A DNA stretch of 64,000 bases. It comes from Apoda limacodes (lineage: Eukaryota; Arthropoda; Insecta; Lepidoptera; Limacodidae). Location: contig OX291543.1 of the NCBI GenBank assembly GCA_946406115.1, positions 24,640,815 to 24,704,814 of the forward strand. The letters are read 5' to 3'. Positions 57,610 to 64,000 of the stretch are shown piece by piece (position 1 is the stretch's first letter; the number at the start of each line of letters is the position of its first letter). The translations under genes and the position numbers were made by a program. The notes beneath the pieces are model-generated. The model was not told the origin of the DNA. It ran no database searches and was given only the letters and a program-made list of their open reading frames with translations.

Positions 57610-57996
57610 ATAAAAAAATCACGTTTGTTGTATGGGAGTCCTCTTAAATATTTGTTTTATTTTAATTTAATTATTTATTTTTAAAGTGACTATATTACTA
57701 AATATTCTGTGAATATTTTAAGCGTCTACCCGTTGCCGTACTAACGAGCTTCGAAAAACGAGCAAAAAATCACGTTCTTTGTATGGGAGCCCCCTTAAAT
57801 ATTTATTTCAGTTCAGTTAGTTGTTTTTTCGTTATAGCGGCAACAGAAATACATCTTCTGTGAAAATTTCAACTGTTTAACTAACACGGTTATGATACAT
57901 ATCTCATGATACAGCCTGGTGACAGACGGACGGACGGACAGCGGAGTCTTAGTAATAGGGTTTCGCTAATTACCCTATGCGTACGGAACCCTAAAA
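57610..57996 (+). repeat. family A copy
   Basis: CACGTTTGTTGTATGGGAG, GCGGCAACAG, AAATTTCAACTGTTTAACTA, the GGAC run, and GTACGGAACCCTAAAAA in order. The head with GCGAGTCGGACTCG is missing. Confidence 0.8.
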
Positions 57997-57999
57997 ACC

Positions 58000-58804
58000 A
58001 GATAATCAATCCTTACAAAGTTACCCACAACTAAATTAACAGACACATTTGTCATGTTTAAGGTAGTTGACACATCCGTGAAGGCGACGACTTGTTCCAG
58101 TTTACACACGCGTTCAGTTTTATAACTTCCCGACATTTAGATAGCATTACAGAAGTGTTACCTATGTACCTACTAACCTCATTGACCTGAGCAGAGTGCA
58201 TAAGTATCACTCATCATCTACACACTATTCCTGCAATTTTGGCTTTTTTTTCTGTCCAAGCTCAAAACTTTACATGCACAGAAATCGTTAATTAGTTATA
58301 ATAAGGCCAAATAAGTATTCCGGGTAGTATTCGTTTATTTTTAATTTAGTTTTTTACCGCAAATTACTTAAATTACAAGTATATTTTATTTGAAAATATA
58401 ATATTAATGCGAATTGCAATATTAAAGGTTTGATGAAAACTTCAAGATTTAATAGCAACTATATATAACGATCAAAGTTGAAGAGCAAAAGTTTTGAGTA
58501 ACGAAATGTGATGCGCATAAAAAGAGCTTCCGATTGAATAAACTAAGAAATTGACGTGACCTAATTTCAAACTTTTTGTCAAAGATAAACTATTTCACAT
58601 TTGATCGAGTTAGTGGTATTTAGATTGGAAAGATCTTTGAACTTTTAGATTTTATATAGCATCAAATTATGACACGCATATTATTATTGGGACGAATCTT
58701 ATGTTACTGAAAGCATTTGGTTTAGTACTTTTTGAAATACGATAGAAATCTTCGAATAAAAGATATCATTAAGGCCATATCTATGGTTTATCATCAATAT
58801 AAAT
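58000..58804. other. no gene recognised
   Basis: AT-rich, no domain or repeat identified. Confidence 0.45.
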
Positions 58805-58866
58805 AAATATTTTCATAGCAAAGATGCAGTCAAAAGATTAACCTCGAGCCAGGATTTGAACCTAAA
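58805..58866 (-). mobile_element. 3' end of tRNA-like SINE
   Basis: The reverse complement reads box B-like GGTTCAAATCCTGGC, then GAGGTTAATCTTTTGACTGC and ATCTTTGCTATGAAAATA. Its end is the inverse of the family's head at 29395. Confidence 0.6.
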
Positions 58867-58955
58867 AAAGAAAACACAACAAATTTAAGACTGAATAGAA
58901 AACTTATTTACGCTTTGAAAATTTAATTGCGCACGTGGCTTATGAGTTCAGTATA

Positions 58956-59199
58956 TATGTCGCAGGCAAATCGTATAATCCGCCGTTTCATAATATGCTT
59001 AGGCAGATCGTAAAGAAATAGAAATTATCATATAACTGAACAGATTATTATATGAAGTTGGGCTGGAACGAAGTAATACTGAACCTTACCTAACATACAT
59101 TACTTATACAGTGTGATTTCTGTTTCTTTCTTTTCGAAACTTTACGATCTGCCTAGGCATATTATCAAACGGCGGATTATACAATTTGCCTGCGACATA
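58956..59199. mobile_element. palindromic MITE with about 60-bp arms
   Basis: The left arm TATGTCGCAGGCAAATCGTA and on (58956-59015) is inverted with few mismatches at 59141-59199, ending TTGCCTGCGACATA. Both arms include ATAATCCGCCGTTT and AGGCAGATCGTAAAG. The loop is AT-rich. TA flanks are compatible with a Tc1/mariner-type target, but this is not decisive. Confidence 0.85.
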
Positions 59200-59305
59200 C
59201 ATATTGAAATGAAATACAATGACCGTCTTCAACAGTAGGTATCAGTTTAACGTTATAAATCTCTTTTGAAACGCGGTTTTTTTACCGCATACGGACATAC
59301 GACAC

Positions 59306-59398
59306 ATACATACATACAAGCATACATACAAACATACATACATACATACATACATACATACATACATACATACATACATACATACATACATACATACG
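59306..59398. repeat. (CATA)n microsatellite
   Basis: Long CATA tetranucleotide run. It creates artificial open frames on both strands (Tyr-Ile-His repeats and Met-Tyr-Val-Cys repeats) that are not genes. Confidence 0.97.
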
Positions 59399-59399
59399 T

Positions 59400-59844
59400 C
59401 ACTGCAGCGCTGGAATCGGTTATCAAAACAAAGGCGACACGGCGCCGCAAAAATTACGCAAAAGTTATAAATTTTAAAATCATCGAATTTTCTACGCTTG
59501 AAGCAAAAGGGGAAATTGACTTTATACAAAATTATAGTCGCAAGTTATCTTAACGAAGATTGGACGCCAAAAATTGGGCAGTAAAATCAAAAAGCATTTG
59601 ATTGAACTCAATTTAAACTTTCATTGATTAAATAACAATTCTGTCAGAAAAATAAACGGCGAACTTTGAAATTTAAACAAGTGCAAAAATTAGATTAGCA
59701 GTGTTTGTATTTCATTTGTGGAAAAAACTGGCTTTGTAAGTTTTGAAGTACCTACGATTTCTACAAGCCTGAGGTAATTTGTGGTTCCGTAACGTAAGAT
59801 GCATACATTTAAACACAACATCTAGGGAGCTTATGGGCTCCTAG
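59400..59844. other. no gene recognised
   Basis: AT-rich, nothing supported. Confidence 0.45.
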
Positions 59845-60077
59845 TCTTAATATATATAGATCTCGTGTCACAATGTTTGTCCTCAATGGACTCCTAAACT
59901 ACTGAACCGATTTTGATCAAACTTCGTAAATATCTGTTATTTGATCCAACTTAAAAGATAGGATAGTTTTTATCTCGATATGTCAAGTGCGAGCCGGACT
60001 CGGGCACTATAGGTAAAAACCAACTTTCGCCGGGTACAGAGGGACGGCAGCGGAACAACGTTCGCCGGGACAGCTAG
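59845..60077 (+). mobile_element. short Helitron-like element
   Basis: It begins TCTTAATATATATAG and contains TCCTAAACTACTGAACCGAT, a phrase of lepidopteran Helitrons. It ends GACAGCTAG before T, with the small hairpin GAACAACGTTC just upstream. The 5' neighbour is G rather than A, so the exact start is less certain. Confidence 0.6.
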
Positions 60078-60299
60078 TACTATATAAATCTTGCAAGTTT
60101 CAATTCTTTCTCTTTTATAGAAACAACATGCTATTCAATTGTTTTAAGCGGTTATAGGCTGCGCTAGACCGTAAGCTAATTTGCCACCATTGCTATGAAT
60201 CTGTGCTATGAAAATAATTATTTAAATGGATGAGATACATAAATTGTTGAGTGTATACGTATTATAACTATAGCGCGATATATTTGTTGGTTCTCATTA

Positions 60300-60430
60300 A
60301 GGCACCTGCCCGTAGAATGCCTGTCTTCTGGAGCATCCGAACGGAACCCCAGGTATCACCGTGAAAAAATAGAACAGTATCGTCTGCAAACAAAAGGATT
60401 GGGCCCAGCCATTGACAGGTAGCGGGGTTA
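60300..60430 (-). pseudogene. LINE reverse transcriptase fragment
   Basis: The minus strand reads GPILLFADDTVLFFHGDTW, the FADD catalytic box of a Jockey/I-type RT, followed by a short conserved stretch. Only about 40 codons remain. It is a different family from 14030. Confidence 0.7.
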
Positions 60431-60744
60431 TTGGTACATTTCCCTACTTTAAATCTCTATATTTTCAGAGTTAGGCAGTCCTGGACCCATAAAAGAGTTG
60501 TTCCACAGATCTTCAATGCTTATAAATTGCTTTCTAGATCCGAAATCCTAAAAAGTTCTTCCTTCAGTCAATACCTACAAATGCACAATACAAATTGCAT
60601 GTACATATATAAATAGATAGAAACAAATCATTGAGCTATAGCTATTTACTAATAGCCTGATTAAAAATAATCAACACAGAACTGATCTTAACCAACAAAC
60701 AAAGAGACAAATGCCTAAATCATTCCTCTTCATTCCTTATCAGC
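60431..60744. other. no gene recognised
   Basis: AT-rich, nothing supported. Confidence 0.45.
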
Positions 60745-60805
60745 CTCATAAGTCCCCACTGTTGGGGCACGGCCTACCCACACGCGGGCCCAGTGCGGGT
60801 TGGGT
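60745..60805. repeat. lepidopteran GTCCCCACTGTTGGGG repeat fragment
   Basis: AAGTCCCCACTGTTGGGGCA, CGGCCTACCC and GGGCCCAGTGCGGGTTGG match a common lepidopteran LINE/SINE 3' block related to 30095-30260. Confidence 0.55.
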
Positions 60806-63010
60806 ATTTTTTTTGAAATATGCAGGTTTCCTCAAGATATTTAAGTAATTTTTGTAATAAAAAAATACCTGAAAAAGCATTATTTTGATTAACTAAACTA
60901 TAAATAATGTCATTGTTTATCACAATGCATAGTATCTAGCTGTGCTATTGCTCTTGACTATAATCATCTATAGATATGTATACATAATTATCCATGTATA
61001 TATAGGTATATCCATGTATAAATATACAGATATATGTATGTATAAGTATTTTATTATTATTTATTTACACTATAAGTATTTTATTTTTCAAATTTAACTA
61101 GTATATAAGTGACACTTCCGGTTAATGTTTACTCACTAACTTTACCTAACACACCCAAAGATTTACTGGATGAAATCGCAAATAAGTGCGCCTTTGTGCA
61201 CTAACTGTAATTAAATTTAGTCTGATTTATATTCCTTGTGCTTTTATTAACTTAACATAGATCTAAAATGTACTCTGAATTTGTATTAAGTAAATATGTG
61301 TTTAAGTTTGGATTTCAGGACTAAGTCAATTCGGAAAAAGTGTGTCACTAAAAATTAATTTTTTTAAGAAAAAGTTTTACGAACTAACTAACTTATATAA
61401 CTAATGGAAACGTAATGTTTCCATTTTTATTATCCTTGTGTTTTCGTTTGCTTTACATAGATACGAAAATAAAATTTACTCTGAATGTTTCAGGGTTCAA
61501 GACGGAAACTTAATTGAGAAAAACCGAATAACACTAAAAATACCTTTACGCTGTCAAGCATAGTCGTATATAGTTATGTAGTTTGCTTAAGGTTAGAGAA
61601 AGAGCATAAAACTTTTATTTGCTTCCTTCGTTTCACAGAATACTTTCTTATAAATTATTAAATATTAAATAAGAAAACAATAAAATTATGCAAAAATATT
61701 TGGAGTTATTTGAAAATTTGCAACTGTAGTTATGCAGTACAGTACCTCACTGGGCACGATTCCAATTTCTTCAGTGATATAATCGCAATTTTATCGCATC
61801 TCCCAGCGTCTTCGTTCGCTATAAAGTAGCCTCGGAATAGAGTGAAGTATTGGCCATTTGTTTGTTACTCATTTCCTCATTCACCATTCATTTCGGAAGT
61901 TGAAATATAAATAAGATAGGTACCATACTCATTTTTATATATTTTCTAGGATTCCGTATCTCAATAAATAAACGGTTTCTTATTCAGTTTTGTTTTCTTT
62001 GTTTGGTTTCGTTAAACTATGGTCTATCTGTTTTAGGAATTTCTTTGAAATCGGCAGAAAGAGTCAAGTTAAGCTTCATATCAAATATGATGTCGATTAC
62101 AGCTCTAGGCTTGTAATAGACGAATTAAAATCAGAGTCCTATTTATTGTTATGATCGATTTCTTATAAACAACCTATATGTATAAGAAACGGAAAAAACT
62201 AATACGGGGGAAAGGAAGTGAATGTGAAATATTTATTTCCTTCGAGCTAGATATATAATCTGGGTTGCATCCTGGTTGCAGAATCAGATGAAGTTTGTCA
62301 AATGTGTTGTTTTGTTTGTCATTTTATTTGCCTACGAAGTGTTTCTCGAAATTTAACGTAGATCGATTAAACTGATATAAATAACATTGTATGCCAAAGA
62401 TCCCTTGACCCAGAATGTGGTTAAATTTGCGAAAGACAAATCCCTAACTCACTAACCTTCTAAAATATTCAACTTTGAAACCTAACGTTTGTAAATTTGT
62501 GCTGAATCATTTTTAATTTTTCGCCGATGGCAAACAGACGGGTGGCGAAGTGTTTCAAAGGGTTCTGTATTTTTTCCAAAAAATTAAACCAAAGAACGTA
62601 ATACAATAACACGTTTTTCCCCAGGCCGCACTATGCCTACGTAGGATCTGAATTTATCTAGCTATATTTCAATGGCTTCGTTGAACTTTCATTTAAAACA
62701 CCTTTCACGCCATTCTGCCTTTTGCAAACATTATCCCTTATTACCTTTTAGCCGAGAATGCCATATCATCTTCATTTTATTAACATTTTTATATCCTCTT
62801 AAGGGTCTCTCTATCTTAAAAATCCGGTAGGCAGTGAAAGCGGATATAACGATGTGGGCCGAATTTTCATTTATTCTGAGCCCATTTTTATAGGAATAAT
62901 ATAAATCGCCGGGCTTATGGCTTTGTAATGACTATCAATATAATCTTTCATAATTCATCTGGCTCTATATTCGCCTGAGCGAGTGACATTTAAATAGAGA
63001 GATACTAAAG
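60806..63010. other. no gene recognised
   Basis: AT-rich. TGTATA-type runs near 60970-61050. CCGATGGCAAACAGACGGGT near 62524 is a repeat fragment. No coding region found. Confidence 0.45.
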
Positions 63011-63510
63011 CTTGTATATTATAAATAATATTGTAAGTTTGTATCCTTGTAACTTTGTATGTTTGTTCGACGATCACTTAAGTATCGTCGCTCCAATCTT
63101 CATGATTTGTGGTACACGTGGTGAAATTTTTGAGTTCGAACATGAATATGAGGATCGGTCGAGAGGTTACAGAGATATTGGGTGCAAGATGGATGGAAAT
63201 TATAAAGTAAGCAAATATGCTCAAGTGGTGTATCAAATAAAAGGGTATAACTTGGGTGACAATAATTCATGAAAATCAGTCGTTTAAAGCTCATCAGCTC
63301 TTTTATAGTTAGTTAGCAGTCCATCACAGCTTCATCCGCGTGTATCCGCGCAAAATCCTTAACTGATGAGAACAAAATAAAATAGCCTATAACCATCTCG
63401 AATGATATAGCTTCCTAAAAATAAAAGATTTTTTGAAATCGGTCTAGTGATTCCGGAGATTACACTCAATATATAATAATTTCCCTCTCTCTTAATAATA
63501 TTAGTGTAGA
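63011..63510 (+). repeat. LINE/RTE- or Helitron-like repeat
   Basis: Contains GAAATCGGTCTAGTGATTCC and ends TAATAATATTAGTGTAGATG, a frequent end of lepidopteran repeats. The 86-codon frame inside (63012-63272) is not a recognised protein. Confidence 0.45.
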
Positions 63511-63922
63511 TGAAAGGATATGAGCAACTTAAATTTGGTTAAAACTTAAACTAAAATCTTATCTCTTCAAAATTTGGTATTACTTTAATGATATAGCAAG
63601 AACATAGTAACCTCGACCTGATTCTACAGTATCACCTATAATCTGCAGGATACCCAACTCCTTATCAAATTGCAGTTTTATGTTTTGGCTTATTGGAATG
63701 GTCTCAATAAATAGATTATAGATAGATGGTTATAAAAGTATATTGCGTATTAAGGGTGGTAAGAATAAAATTACTAATTAGAGGCTATTTATAAGCCTAA
63801 GGCCAAAGGCTTTAATAACTCGAGTTTGTTATCTCTGTACCACCTCTGTTACACACAATGTTTTTATTTCCATTTGCGAGTAAATAAATAAAAATAAAAG
63901 GTAAATAAATAAATAAACTCAC
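63511..63922. other. no gene recognised
   Basis: AT-rich; AAATAAATAAATAA runs near 63880-63917. Intronic if the exon at 63923 is real. Confidence 0.4.
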
Positions 63923-64000
63923 CAAAAAACGATTGAAATGGCAGGAATAGAAGTAAACGACGCATCCGCCATATCAAAACCTGTAATTGCTCGCCTTTGC
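63923..64000 (-). CDS. possible partial exon of an unknown minus-strand gene
   Basis: On the minus strand one frame is open to the window edge: RRAITGFDMADASFTSIPAI then SIVFW, followed by a strong donor GTGAGT at 63922-63917. Composition is less AT-rich than the flanks and the end is hydrophobic. No family is recognised. The 5' part lies outside the window, and no later exon of this gene was found within it. Confidence 0.35.

Noticed and set aside
59242..59553. Open frames of Tyr-Ile-His or Met-Tyr-Val-Cys repeats
   Set aside because: Direct translation of the CATA microsatellite on both strands.
1..64000. A complete new multi-gene defence or biosynthetic system
   Set aside because: Apart from one transporter and transposon remnants, no set of neighbouring intact genes was found that could form such a system.

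Overview
The window is most likely from a moth or butterfly. It is AT-rich and full of the interspersed repeats typical of lepidopteran genomes: the family carrying GTGCGAGTCGGACTCGCGC, Helitrons ending in CTAG, tRNA-like SINEs, piggyBac and Harbinger MITEs, and LINE 3' tails. This assignment rests on recalled repeat families and gene structure, not on a database search.

Only one host gene is clearly intact: a minus-strand monocarboxylate-transporter-like (SLC16/MCT, major facilitator) gene from 39802 down to 19841. I resolve ten coding exons with GT-AG borders, and the codon phase matches at all nine junctions. They total 1860 nt (619 codons plus a stop). The N-terminal exons carry the MCT signature EGGWGW, split by an intron. 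The last exon runs through an antisense stretch that looks like coding DNA of another gene, adding a tail of about 115 residues. A decayed duplicate of exon 6 lies in the intron just before it. The introns hold a Harbinger-type MITE, a CR1-like LINE remnant, a piggyBac-type element, another piggyBac-like foldback, a Helitron and a second TIR element. The last 78 bases may hold the 3' part of an exon of another minus-strand gene.

The left end (1498-8255) is an old Ty3/gypsy retrotransposon of the 412/mdg1 type. It has about 95-bp LTRs, a tRNA-Arg-type primer binding site, a 4-bp target duplication, and broken gag, protease, RT and integrase frames. Its leader holds a small open frame for a possibly myristoylated membrane protein. 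A GC-rich short retroposon is nested in the 3' LTR with a 10-bp target duplication.

From 8.7 to 19.4 kb there are LINE, mariner, SINE and foldback remnants and no convincing host gene. From 40.4 to 44.2 kb a Penelope-like element with RT and GIY-YIG domains sits inside a lepidopteran repeat. It is followed by a decayed RT pseudogene with a C-terminal zinc-finger and restriction-like endonuclease region. From 44 to 64 kb there are scattered LINE, SINE, MITE and Helitron copies, minisatellites and one promoter-like island near 47.5-47.85 kb. Apart from the transporter, nearly every open frame is a transposon remnant or chance.
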